A stretch of 64,000 nucleotides of DNA from Paracoccus subflavus (GTDB lineage: Bacteria > Pseudomonadota > Alphaproteobacteria > Rhodobacterales > Rhodobacteraceae), in contig NZ_SISK01000002.1 of the NCBI RefSeq assembly GCF_004310345.1, forward strand, positions 310,001 to 374,000. The letters run 5' to 3'. Shown here in pieces: positions 7,812 through 15,730 of this stretch. The notes under the pieces are model-generated. The model was not told the DNA's origin. It worked only from the letters and a program-made list of their open reading frames with translations, and did not search any database. A program made the translations under genes and the position numbers. How positions within the stretch are numbered: position 1 is the stretch's first letter; every line of letters starts with the position of its first letter.

Positions 7812-8756
7812 TTGAGCGATTATCTGGACACGGCGCGGCGGGTGATCCTGACCGAGGTGCAGGGCCTGGAACTGCTGGCCGAGGGACTGGACGATGGCTT
7901 TGCGCGCGCGGTCGATCTGATCCTGGGGGCCACCGGCCGGGTGATCGTGTCGGGCATGGGCAAGTCGGGCCATGTCGGCCGCAAGATCGCGGCGACGCTG
8001 GCATCCACCGGAACGCCCGCCCAATTCGTCCATCCGGCCGAGGCGAGCCACGGCGATCTGGGCATGGTCACGCGCGCCGATGTGGCGCTGGTCCTGTCCA
8101 ACAGCGGCGAGACGCCGGAACTGGCCGATCTGATCGCCCATACCAAACGGTTCGGGATTCCGCTGATCGGGGTGGCCTCGCGCCCCGGCTCGACCCTGCT
8201 GCGGCAGGCGGACGTGGCGCTGGTTCTGCCCGCGGCGCCCGAGGCCTGCGGCAACGGCATCGTGCCCACAACCTCCACGACCATGACGCTGGCGTTGGGC
8301 GATGCCCTTGCGGTGGCGCTGATGGAGCATCGGCAGTTCACGCCCGAGCATTTCCGCACCTTTCATCCCGGCGGCAAGCTGGGCGCGCGACTGGCCAAGG
8401 TGGGCGACCTGATGCACCGCGACATGCCGCTGGTGCCCGAGGATGCGCCGATGTCGGATGCGCTGCTGGTCATCAGCCAGAAAGGCTTTGGCGTGACGGG
8501 CGTAACAGATGCGGCCGGCCATCTGGTGGGCATCATCACCGATGGCGATTTGCGCCGCCATATGGACGGACTGCTGGATCGCCGCGCGGCCGAGGTGATG
8601 ACCCCCGGCCCCCGGGTCATCGCGCCCGATGCCCTGGCCGAATCCGCGCTGGCGCAGATGCAGGCCCGCAAGATCACCTGCCTGTTTGCCGTGACCGACG
8701 AGATGCCTCAGGGTATCCTGCATATCCACGACTGCCTTCGCGCCGGGATCGTCTGA
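7812..8756 (+). CDS. kdsD: D-arabinose 5-phosphate isomerase (KpsF/GutQ family)
   Basis: 314-residue isomerase that converts ribulose 5-phosphate to arabinose 5-phosphate for Kdo synthesis. The SIS domain occupies about residues 38-175, with IVSGMGKSGHVGRK and LVLSNSGETPEL as sugar-phosphate segments and the family HGDLGM. Two CBS domains follow from about residue 205 to the end. The start appears to be TTG at 7812 (reads SDYLDTARRV after the initiator); no ATG exists near the conserved N-terminus. Gene order with lptCAB places it in LPS biogenesis. Confidence 0.92.
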   Translation: MSDYLDTARRVILTEVQGLELLAEGLDDGFARAVDLILGATGRVIVSGMGKSGHVGRKIAATLASTGTPAQFVHPAEASHGDLGMVTRADVALVLSNSGETPELADLIAHTKRFGIPLIGVASRPGSTLLRQADVALVLPAAPEACGNGIVPTTSTTMTLALGDALAVALMEHRQFTPEHFRTFHPGGKLGARLAKVGDLMHRDMPLVPEDAPMSDALLVISQKGFGVTGVTDAAGHLVGIITDGDLRRHMDGLLDRRAAEVMTPGPRVIAPDALAESALAQMQARKITCLFAVTDEMPQGILHIHDCLRAGIV

Positions 8757-8776
8757 CCGATGCGCCGCAACCGTTC

Positions 8777-9349
8777 ATGAACCGCACACGCATCGTCCGC
8801 TGGCTGCGTGTCCTGCTGCCGCTGGCGGCCCTGGCGATGCTGTCAACGCTGTTCCTGTTTTCGCGCGAAAGAGACAGCGAATCGCAAATCCCCTATGCCG
8901 AGGTCGATGCCGAATCGATGGCCCGCGACCCGCGTCTGGTGGGTCCGGAATATGCGGGTGTGACCGATGACGGCGCCCGGCTTTCGCTGCGCGCAGACGA
9001 GGCCATGCCTGCCGATGGCGGCGGCGGGCGGGCCAGCCGGATGCGGCTGGACTGGCAGCGGGCCGACGGGCTGCGGGCCGAACTGACCGCGCCCCAGGTC
9101 GGGGTTGCCGATGGCACCATCCGGCTGGACGGGGGGGTCCGGGTGACGACCTCGACCGGCTGGACCCTGGACGCCGCCACCGCCGAGGCCGCCACCGACC
9201 GCTCTCGGATCGCGGCAAGCGGCGGCATCAAGGCCAAGGCCCCCTTTGGCACCCTGTCCGCGAACACCATGCGGATCGTCCCGGACAGCGGCAGGGACGC
9301 TTCGATCTTGAATTTCACGGGCGATGTCCGTCTGATATACCAGCCCTGA
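8777..9349 (+). CDS. lptC: LPS export protein LptC
   Basis: 190 residues, single-pass inner-membrane protein with a periplasmic beta-jellyroll. One membrane helix spans residues 10-29 (LRVLLPLAALAMLSTLFLFS); the rest is hydrophilic and shows the strand-rich pattern of the LptC/YrbK family, including the segment YAGVTDDGARLSLRADEA. LptC links the LptB2FG transporter to LptA in the periplasmic LPS bridge. Assignment rests partly on position between kdsD and lptA; sequence similarity in this family is low. Confidence 0.88.
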   Translation: MNRTRIVRWLRVLLPLAALAMLSTLFLFSRERDSESQIPYAEVDAESMARDPRLVGPEYAGVTDDGARLSLRADEAMPADGGGGRASRMRLDWQRADGLRAELTAPQVGVADGTIRLDGGVRVTTSTGWTLDAATAEAATDRSRIAASGGIKAKAPFGTLSANTMRIVPDSGRDASILNFTGDVRLIYQP

Positions 9350-9370
9350 ACCCTCCGGAAGGACATTTTC

Positions 9371-9847
9371 ATGCTGCGTCCGCTGCTGACAGCCCTGATC
9401 CTTGCCGCTTCCCCGGCTGTTGCGCAGGACACCGCCTTTGGGGGAATGCGCGCCGACATCACCGCGCCGGTCGAGGTTGCGGCCGACAGCCTGTCGGTCA
9501 ACCAGGCCGACGGCAGCGCGGTCTTTACCGGCAATGTCGTGATCGGGCAGGGCGAGATGCGGCTGTCGGCCGACAGCGTGACGGTGGTCTATGGCGAAGG
9601 CGGGCAAAGCCGGATCCGGTCGCTGGAGGCCAGGGGCAATGTGACGCTGGTATCCGGCCCAGACGCGGCCGAGGCACAGGCCGCCAGTTATGACGTGGAA
9701 ACCGGCAACGTGACCCTGACCGGCGATGTGGTCCTGACTCAGGGACAGAATGTTCTGACGGGCGACCGGATGGAGGTGAACCTGGGATCAGGGACGGCAC
9801 AGGTTCAGGGGCGGGTGCGGTCGGTCCTGCAGCCGGGCGGCAACTGA
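9371..9847 (+). CDS. lptA: LPS transport periplasmic protein LptA (OstA-like)
   Basis: 158 residues. A signal peptide (residues 1-17, [14 protein letters not shown] core) is followed by an OstA/LptA jellyroll with its repeated G-x-V strands ([38 protein letters not shown]). LptA carries LPS across the periplasm from LptC to LptD. Its TGA shares one base with the lptB ATG. GGAAGGACA lies just before the start. Confidence 0.92.
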   Translation: MLRPLLTALILAASPAVAQDTAFGGMRADITAPVEVAADSLSVNQADGSAVFTGNVVIGQGEMRLSADSVTVVYGEGGQSRIRSLEARGNVTLVSGPDAAEAQAASYDVETGNVTLTGDVVLTQGQNVLTGDRMEVNLGSGTAQVQGRVRSVLQPGGN

Positions 9848-10596
9848 TGCGCGCATCGGCGGCACGAACCGGCGACGGGCTGCGTATCCGCAACCTGCGC
9901 AAGTCCTATCGAAACCGCCCGGTGATCCGCGACGTGTCCGTCGATCTGGCGCGCGGAGAGGTCGTGGCCCTGCTGGGACCGAACGGATCGGGCAAGACCA
10001 CCTGCTTTTACTGCATCGCGGGCCTGGTGCCGCCCGATGCGGGGCAGGTGCTGATCGACGGCGAGGACGCCACGCGCCTGCCCATGTTTCGACGGGCGCG
10101 TCTGGGCATCGGCTATCTGCCGCAGGAAATGTCGATCTTTCGCGGGTTGACCGTGGAACAGAACATCATGGCCGTGCTGGAGGTCGTGCACGAGGATCCC
10201 CGCCACCGCCGCGACCGGCTGGAGGAATTGCTGGGCGATTTTTCCATCGGCCATCTGCGCGCGGCCCCTGCGCTCGCCCTGTCAGGGGGCGAGCGGCGGC
10301 GGACCGAGATCGCGCGCTGTCTGGCCTCGGACCCCAGTTTCCTGCTGCTGGACGAACCCTTTGCCGGGGTCGATCCGATCGCCGTGGGCGAAATCCGCGA
10401 ACTGGTCCACGACCTGAAATCGCGCGGCATCGGGGTTCTGATCACCGATCACAATGTGCGCGAAACGCTGGGCATCGTGGACCGTGCCTATATCCTGCAC
10501 GACGGTCATGTGCTGATGTCGGGCGACACGGCGCAGATCGTTGCCGACCCCCGCGTGCGCGAGGTCTATCTGGGCGACAGCTTCCGGATGATGTGA
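9847..10596 (+). CDS. lptB: LPS export ABC transporter ATPase LptB
   Basis: 249-residue ABC ATPase. Walker A is GPNGSGKTT near residue 43, the Q-loop follows at [17 protein letters not shown], the signature is [15 protein letters not shown], Walker B is [12 protein letters not shown] and the H-loop is [10 protein letters not shown], all intact. It powers LPS extraction from the inner membrane with LptFG. The N-terminus has about ten extra residues before RIRNLRKSY. In many proteobacteria rpoN follows lptB; here hpf follows directly. Confidence 0.95.
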   Translation: MRASAARTGDGLRIRNLRKSYRNRPVIRDVSVDLARGEVVALLGPNGSGKTTCFYCIAGLVPPDAGQVLIDGEDATRLPMFRRARLGIGYLPQEMSIFRGLTVEQNIMAVLEVVHEDPRHRRDRLEELLGDFSIGHLRAAPALALSGGERRRTEIARCLASDPSFLLLDEPFAGVDPIAVGEIRELVHDLKSRGIGVLITDHNVRETLGIVDRAYILHDGHVLMSGDTAQIVADPRVREVYLGDSFRMM

Positions 10597-10781
10597 CTGG
10601 AATCGGCTGGAGAAATCGTCGCAGGCGGGGCCGGTTCCCGTTGACAGACGCCGTTGGCTGTCACCACATTGACATTTGCGGGCCCGGTTGGAACAGGGCC
10701 TTGCCATCCCCGTTTTCCGCCGCGCGCCGGCTGCCATGAACGGGCCGGCGCATGGAAGACGGGCAACCGAAAGGATACAGG

Positions 10782-11357
10782 ATGCGCTTTACCATCAGCG
10801 GAAAACAGATCGACATCGGCGATGCGCTTTCGACGCATGTAAAGACCGAACTGGGCGAAACGGTCGGCAAGTATTCGCAGCGTCCCACGGACGCCACCGT
10901 GACCTTTTCCAAGGACGCCCATCAGTTCCTGTGCGACGCCGTGGTGCACCTGTCCACCGGGCTGAACGTGACCGCCCACGGCACCGCCACCGAGATTTAT
11001 GCCGCCTTCGAGACCTGCCGCGAAAAGATGGACAAGCAGCTTCGCCGCTATAAGCGCCGGCTCAAGGATCACCACAAGGACAGGTCCGAGCCGGTTGAAT
11101 TCGGTCAGGCCGGGATGTATGTGCTGGCGGCTGACGAGGATGAATGGGAATCGCAGGACAGCGGCCTGCAGCCGATCATCATCGCTGAAATGGAAACCCG
11201 CGTGCCGACCCTGTCGGTCGGCGATGCGGTGATGCAGATGGAATTGTCCGGGACGCCGCTGCTTGTGTTCCGGAACGAAAAGCACGGGGGCGTCAATGTC
11301 GTCCATCGCCGCGACGACGGCAATGTGGGCTGGATCGACCCGCGCGGCAATGGCTGA
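10782..11357 (+). CDS. hpf: Long-form ribosome hibernation promoting factor
   Basis: 191 residues, the long HPF form. The N-terminal S30AE domain runs to about residue 100 (begins MRFTISGKQIDIGDAL, ends in RYKRRLKDHH), followed by a linker and the C-terminal dimerisation domain (MQMELSGTPLLVFRNE, VNVVHRRDDGNVGWIDP). It binds idle 70S ribosomes and joins them into 100S dimers. ATG 10782 follows AAGGA; a frame extension to 10752 is unlikely. The 185-base upstream gap has two TTGACA hexamers (10641, 10669) without a convincing -10. Confidence 0.93.
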   Translation: MRFTISGKQIDIGDALSTHVKTELGETVGKYSQRPTDATVTFSKDAHQFLCDAVVHLSTGLNVTAHGTATEIYAAFETCREKMDKQLRRYKRRLKDHHKDRSEPVEFGQAGMYVLAADEDEWESQDSGLQPIIIAEMETRVPTLSVGDAVMQMELSGTPLLVFRNEKHGGVNVVHRRDDGNVGWIDPRGNG

Positions 11358-11444
11358 GGCCGCCGCCGCGCCTGCCTGACGGAACGAACCTGCCGCCCTC
11401 GGCGTCATGCCGGGGGCGCTTGAGCATTGGGAAAGACGCAAGCG

Positions 11445-11906
11445 ATGCTGCTGACCGAAATCCTGAAACCGGGCGCCGTGCGCTCGCTGGGACAGGCTAC
11501 CTCGAAAAAACGCCTGTTCCAGGAACTGGCCGATTTGGCCCATGCCGAATACGGCCTGAACGCGTCCGAGGTTCTGGATGCGCTTCAGGAACGCGAAAGC
11601 CTGGGGCCGACCGGGGTGGGGCAGGGCGTGGCGCTGCCCCATGCGCGGCTGCACGGACTGGACCGGGTGGTGGGGCTGTTCGTGCGTCTGGACAAGCCGC
11701 TGGATTTCGACGCGGTGGACCGCCAGCCGGTGGATCTGGTCTTTGGCCTGCTGGCGCCGGAAACCAGCGGCGTCGATCACCTCAAGGCGCTGGCCCTGGT
11801 ATCCCGGACCCTGCGCGACCCCGACCTGCGCGCGAAACTGCGCGCCAACGATGACCCGGTCAAGCTGCACGCGGTGCTTTCGGCCCAAGGCGTCAAGGCT
11901 GCTTAA
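11445..11906 (+). CDS. ptsN: PTS IIA-like nitrogen regulatory protein
   Basis: 153-residue EIIA-Ntr. The phospho-accepting histidine is H66 in GVALPHARLHGL, preceded by ERESLGPTGVGQG as in the family. It receives phosphate from PtsP/PtsO (NPr) and regulates nitrogen, potassium and envelope functions rather than sugar uptake. The ATG at 11445 gives the usual N-terminus (LLTEILKPGAVRSLG); a TTG at 11427 would add six residues. It ends the kdsD-to-ptsN block, and its 3' end is overlapped antisense by a gene remnant. Confidence 0.92.
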   Translation: MLLTEILKPGAVRSLGQATSKKRLFQELADLAHAEYGLNASEVLDALQERESLGPTGVGQGVALPHARLHGLDRVVGLFVRLDKPLDFDAVDRQPVDLVFGLLAPETSGVDHLKALALVSRTLRDPDLRAKLRANDDPVKLHAVLSAQGVKAA

Positions 11907-12069
11907 GGATTTCGGGTTTGTCTGATGCGGTCCCATACAGGGCTTCCACCTGATAAAGGAGGCCGACGATGACCAGAAAGATCAGCGAATAGTTGCGCAG
12001 GCAAAGGGAAATTGCCCTGGTGCGCCATAATAGCACATGGCACGATAAACTGGCTGCATGTGCTAGCCT
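11893..12069 (-). pseudogene. C-terminal remnant of a membrane protein
   Basis: On the minus strand a frame of 58 codons ends at TGA 11893-11895, inside the ptsN 3' end. It reads as a membrane-protein tail: a hydrophobic segment NYSLIFLVIVGLLYQ followed by a polar end (SDKPEILKQP). It is closed upstream by a stop at 12070-12072 and has no plausible start, so only the tail survives. I cannot name the family. It is the first piece in a stretch of AT-richer gene debris between ptsN and the hydantoinase genes. Confidence 0.4.
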
Positions 12070-12144
12070 TTACTTTCAGGCACGCTGGCACGCAGGTATA
12101 AAATCCTAAACTGGAATGCAAGGATATGGTGTAACGGTGTAGCA

Positions 12145-13003
12145 ATGCCAGGCCGGTCGGGAACCACCTATCTGGCCGCTGCTCTCGGTGCGCATCCTGC
12201 AATCGCAACATTTCCCGGCGTGGAACTGAAAATCCTGTTCGAGCGCGACGGTCTGGTCGATTTGGGCTGGGTGTTGTGCGAAACTTTCTCTCCCAACCGG
12301 GCATGGGTAGGGCTCGCGCGATTTCGAACACTGATGAACCAATTGCGCAATGGTGGCTTCGACCAACCATTATTGGCAGGCCCGGGCGTCTATTCAGGCG
12401 TCAATCGCGCGCTTGAGCGTTTCTACAAGCTAATCGCCCCCGAAGGGGTGGGGTTGCCCCTGAAGCGGGCCGCGTATCGTGACGCAGCGCGCTGCTTTTT
12501 CTTCGACCTTGCGTATTTGGGCATGGCCTGCAATCCAGGGGCAACGCATTTCCTGGAAAAAACACCGCACAATCTCTTGGCACCACAATTTCTGGCGGAT
12601 TTTGTGGGTCTTCCATGGTGCGTGCATGTGATCCGCGATCCCAGGGCAACGGCATGGTCCCTGATGGCGCAAGACTGGGGCCCCAAATACTTTGTCATCG
12701 GCTGCATCTTGGATGCAAAGCTACTACGAGCAATGGTTCGCGGTTCGTGGCCTCTATGCAACCTTGGGACTATCCCTGACCGAACTGCGAATCGAAGATG
12801 TCGTGGCAGACCCCTCTGGTCATGCCGATCATCTACTGTCTGCCCTCAACCTCGCGCGGATGCCGGTTTTTGCAAACATTGACGGTAGTCAGTTGATTGC
12901 GGGCCGGAGCAGCATAGGAGCCGACGATATGCGCCTTCTGCACGACAAACTTGGTCAGGTGGCTGCAAAGCTTGGACATGAGGCGATCTGGACAAAGCAG
13001 TAA
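12145..13003 (+). pseudogene. Frameshifted sulfotransferase-family gene
   Basis: The first part (frame of 12145) has the PAPS 5'-phosphosulfate loop PGRSGTTYLAAAL and the 3'-phosphate motif VIRDPRATAWSL. After about base 12690 the family reading continues one base later, in the frame that yields SSAASWMQSYYEQW and TELRIEDVVADP and stops at 13003. The shift falls in or beside a homopolymer-rich run near 12677-12687 (four G, four C, three A), so one extra base explains it. The N-terminal strand before the PAPS loop is also missing or altered. The stretch is AT-richer than its surroundings. It is either a decayed acquired gene or one sequencing error; the debris around it favours decay. Confidence 0.7.
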
Positions 13004-13160
13004 TTGCAAGTGGATCTGTCCCGGTCTCGTGCCGCCCCGAGTGCTCATTTAGGCTGCGCGACGTTCGAATGTCCATGGCTTTTCCCACTCCTGTACAACG
13101 ATGGCAGAGGTTGTAGGGCTTTTGATATATTCGAAATTTGCCGTCTAGCCCTGCCGGCGG

Positions 13161-13325
13161 ATGACGATGGAGGACGAGGTGATCACCGCGAAATGCGACC
13201 TAGACATGGGGCGCATCTACAAGGAGACGATCTTCAACTTTGCCCGCCACCGGAGGCCGGGACATTACGGCCTGATCGTCGAACGTGAGAGGGCGATCCT
13301 GCTGCCTGAGACGGACGGATCATGA
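13161..13325 (+). pseudogene. C-terminal fragment of a nitrilase-superfamily amidohydrolase
   Basis: 54 codons matching the tail of carbon-nitrogen hydrolases of the N-carbamoyl-amino-acid hydrolase/beta-ureidopropionase branch: EDEVITAKCDLDMGRIYKE followed by FNFARHRRPGHYGLIVER. A stop lies just upstream in frame (13146-13148), and the catalytic Glu-Lys-Cys part of the enzyme is absent. The family acts on N-carbamoyl compounds, the products of hydantoin opening, so this fragment is probably a relic of an older or larger hydantoin-degradation cluster beside the intact hyu genes. Confidence 0.6.
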
Positions 13326-13627
13326 CTGCATCTTGTGCGCTGAAGAGCAGCAAAGTTAAACCAGCTATCTGTTTCCGGCATGAATATTCCGACAGACCTG
13401 CGCCAGAAGCATAGTGACGCATTCAATGATTGGTAATTTAAGGAAAATTTTCTCACCATTCCTTTCTGCGGGGATCGTCGGGTGGGTCATGCCGGGCAAA
13501 GACTGTATGCAAAATTCTCTTTGAGTTGGGCATCGGTCATGTCTCAATCCAGCAAGAGGATCTGCCCGCCGCGTGGCGTCGCGGTCAGATCCAAGTGCCG
13601 CTAACCGGCCGGAACAGGGAGAGCAAG
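13326..13627 (+). other. Intergenic region upstream of hyuA, no gene recognised
   Basis: About 300 bases between the nitrilase remnant and hyuA. The first half is AT-rich (around 13421-13460) and could hold the hyuA promoter, but I see no convincing -35/-10 pair. A GGGAGAG motif at 13618-13624 serves as the hyuA ribosome-binding site. No RNA gene or further protein remnant was recognised. Confidence 0.4.
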
Positions 13628-15727
13628 ATGATACGTGTAGGAGTTGACGTCGGTGGCACATTCACCGATCTCGTACTGGAACAGGTCGATACGGGCGGGC
13701 GCAGGCGCGTCTTCACGCACAAGGTTTCCTCGACCATCGGGGACCAGTCGGTCGGCGTTGTGCGGGGCGTGGTCGAACTCTGCGCCATCGCGGACGTGCA
13801 GCCCGGCCAGATCGACGCGCTGTTCCACGGCACGACGGTCGCGACCAACATCGTGATCGAACGCAACGGGGCCGAGGTAGGGATGATCACCACCAAGGGC
13901 TTCCGCGACATCCTGCACATGGGCCGCCACAAGCGCCCGCACAACTTTTCGCTGCAATTCGACGTGCCGTGGCAAAGTGCGCCGCTGATCAAGCGTCGCA
14001 ACCGGATCGTCGTGGATGAACGCATCCTGCCGCCCGATGGCCGGATCGAAACCCGCCTGGCCGAGGATCAGGTCGAACAGGCGGCGGAACTCTTCGCCGA
14101 ACGTGGGTTGGAAGCGGTGGTGATCGGCTTCCTCTTCTCGTTCCTGAACAACGATCACGAACTGCGCGCGGCCGAGATCGTGCGCCGCGTGATGCCCGGT
14201 GCCTTCATCTGCGCCTCGTCCGAGGTGGTCAACACGATCCGCGAATACGAACGTTTCTCGACCGCGGCGATGAACGCTTATATCGGCCCGCGCACGAAAC
14301 GGTACCTCGACAACCTGAAGGCGCGGCTCAGAGAGGCGGGCGTGAACGCCTATGTCCGCATCATGCAGTCGAACGGCGGCGTCAGCACCATCGAACAGGC
14401 CAGCCGCAACCCGGTGGGTCTGCTGCTGTCGGGTCCGGCGGGCGGCGTGATCGGCGGCCGCTGGACGGGCGAGGCCTGCGACCAGCGCGACATCATCACC
14501 ATCGACATCGGCGGCACCTCGGCCGACATCAGCGTGATCCGCGACGGGGCGCTGACGATCAAGAATCCGCGCGACACCGAAGTGGCGCATCTGCCCGTGC
14601 TCGTGCCGATGATCGACATCGACGCGATCGGTGCGGGTGGCGGGTCCATCGCCTATGTCGACAGCGGCGGCGCCTTCCGCGTCGGCCCGAAATCGGCAGG
14701 CGCCGAGCCGGGGCCTGCCTGCTATGGCAAGGGCGGCACCCAGCCCACGGTCACCGACGCGCAGGTGGTGCTGGGGCGGCTTGACCCCGAACATTTCCTC
14801 GGCGGCGGTCTGGCCATCGACCCGGCCCTGTCGGAACAGGCGATCCGCACCCATCTGGCCGAACCGCTGGGCATGTCGGTCAAGGAAGCCGCGCTTGGCG
14901 TGTTGAAGATCATCAACAACAATATGTCGCTGGCCATCGCCTCCAACTCGGTGGCGCGCGGCATCGACCCGCGCAACTACAGCCTGATGGCCTTTGGCGG
15001 GGCGGGCCCGCTGCACGGCGTGGCACTGGGGCAGATGATTGCCGCCAAGAACGTGATCTCGCCGCTGCATCCGGGGATCACGGCGGCGATGGGGCTTCTG
15101 GTCACCGAACCGCGCTATGAATTCACCCAGTCGTCGCTGGCGATCCTGCAATCGGCCGGCAAGGCGGAACTGGAGGCGGTGAACGCCGTCTTCGACCGGC
15201 TTCAGGCCGAGGCTGCGGCGCAACTGGCGGCCGATGGCATCCCGCCCGACCGCCAACGCTTCGAACGGGTGGCGGAATGCCGCTATGTCGGGCAGGGGTT
15301 CGAACTGCGTGTCGCGGTCCCGCACGGGCCCTTTACTGCGGGCAGCGCGCAGGAAATGGCGCGGCGCTTCTTCGCCGTCCACCGTACCGAATACGGCCAC
15401 GCCTTTGAAGATCAGGCCGTGCAGATGGTCACGCTGCGGGTGATCGGCTCGTCGTCTTCGGACACGCTGGCGCTGCCGTTGCTGGAAAAGGGCGGCCGCC
15501 GCAACCCATCGGAAGCCGCGCTTTATGCCCGCCCGACAACCTTTGACGATGGCGAGACGGTGCAGACCGCGCGCTTCGACCGCATGAAGCTGCGCGCGCA
15601 GGATGTCGTCGTCGGTCCTGCGGTGATCGTGCAGCAGAATTCCACCACCATCGTGCCGCCGGGCTATGCCGCCACGGTGATAAAACTCGGCGATCTGGTG
15701 ATCGCCCGCGTCGGACAGGAGGGCTGA
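13628..15727 (+). CDS. hyuA: Hydantoinase/oxoprolinase family protein A, first copy (N-methylhydantoinase A-like)
   Basis: 699-residue HyuA-type subunit. GVDVGGTFTDLVLE (residues 4-17) and TIDIGGTSADISVI near residue 297 are the two phosphate-binding motifs of its acetate/sugar kinase-like fold. GAGGGSIAYVD and GAEPGPACYGKGG near residue 360 are family signatures. Together with HyuB it forms ATP-dependent ring-opening enzymes such as N-methylhydantoinase, 5-oxoprolinase and caprolactamase; related pairs are acetone and acetophenone carboxylases. The ATG at 13628 aligns with family starts. hyuB follows after three bases. Confidence 0.9.
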   Translation: MIRVGVDVGGTFTDLVLEQVDTGGRRRVFTHKVSSTIGDQSVGVVRGVVELCAIADVQPGQIDALFHGTTVATNIVIERNGAEVGMITTKGFRDILHMGRHKRPHNFSLQFDVPWQSAPLIKRRNRIVVDERILPPDGRIETRLAEDQVEQAAELFAERGLEAVVIGFLFSFLNNDHELRAAEIVRRVMPGAFICASSEVVNTIREYERFSTAAMNAYIGPRTKRYLDNLKARLREAGVNAYVRIMQSNGGVSTIEQASRNPVGLLLSGPAGGVIGGRWTGEACDQRDIITIDIGGTSADISVIRDGALTIKNPRDTEVAHLPVLVPMIDIDAIGAGGGSIAYVDSGGAFRVGPKSAGAEPGPACYGKGGTQPTVTDAQVVLGRLDPEHFLGGGLAIDPALSEQAIRTHLAEPLGMSVKEAALGVLKIINNNMSLAIASNSVARGIDPRNYSLMAFGGAGPLHGVALGQMIAAKNVISPLHPGITAAMGLLVTEPRYEFTQSSLAILQSAGKAELEAVNAVFDRLQAEAAAQLAADGIPPDRQRFERVAECRYVGQGFELRVAVPHGPFTAGSAQEMARRFFAVHRTEYGHAFEDQAVQMVTLRVIGSSSSDTLALPLLEKGGRRNPSEAALYARPTTFDDGETVQTARFDRMKLRAQDVVVGPAVIVQQNSTTIVPPGYAATVIKLGDLVIARVGQEG

Positions 15728-15730
15728 GGA

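Noticed and set aside
11907..12144. Possible tRNA or attachment site next to ptsN as the island's integration point
   Set aside because: No cloverleaf, CCA end or direct repeat pair could be found by eye.
13004..13160. Minus-strand frame ending EWEKPWTFERRAA as a possible transposase or plasmid-gene tail
   Set aside because: Too short to name a family with confidence; left as unassigned debris.
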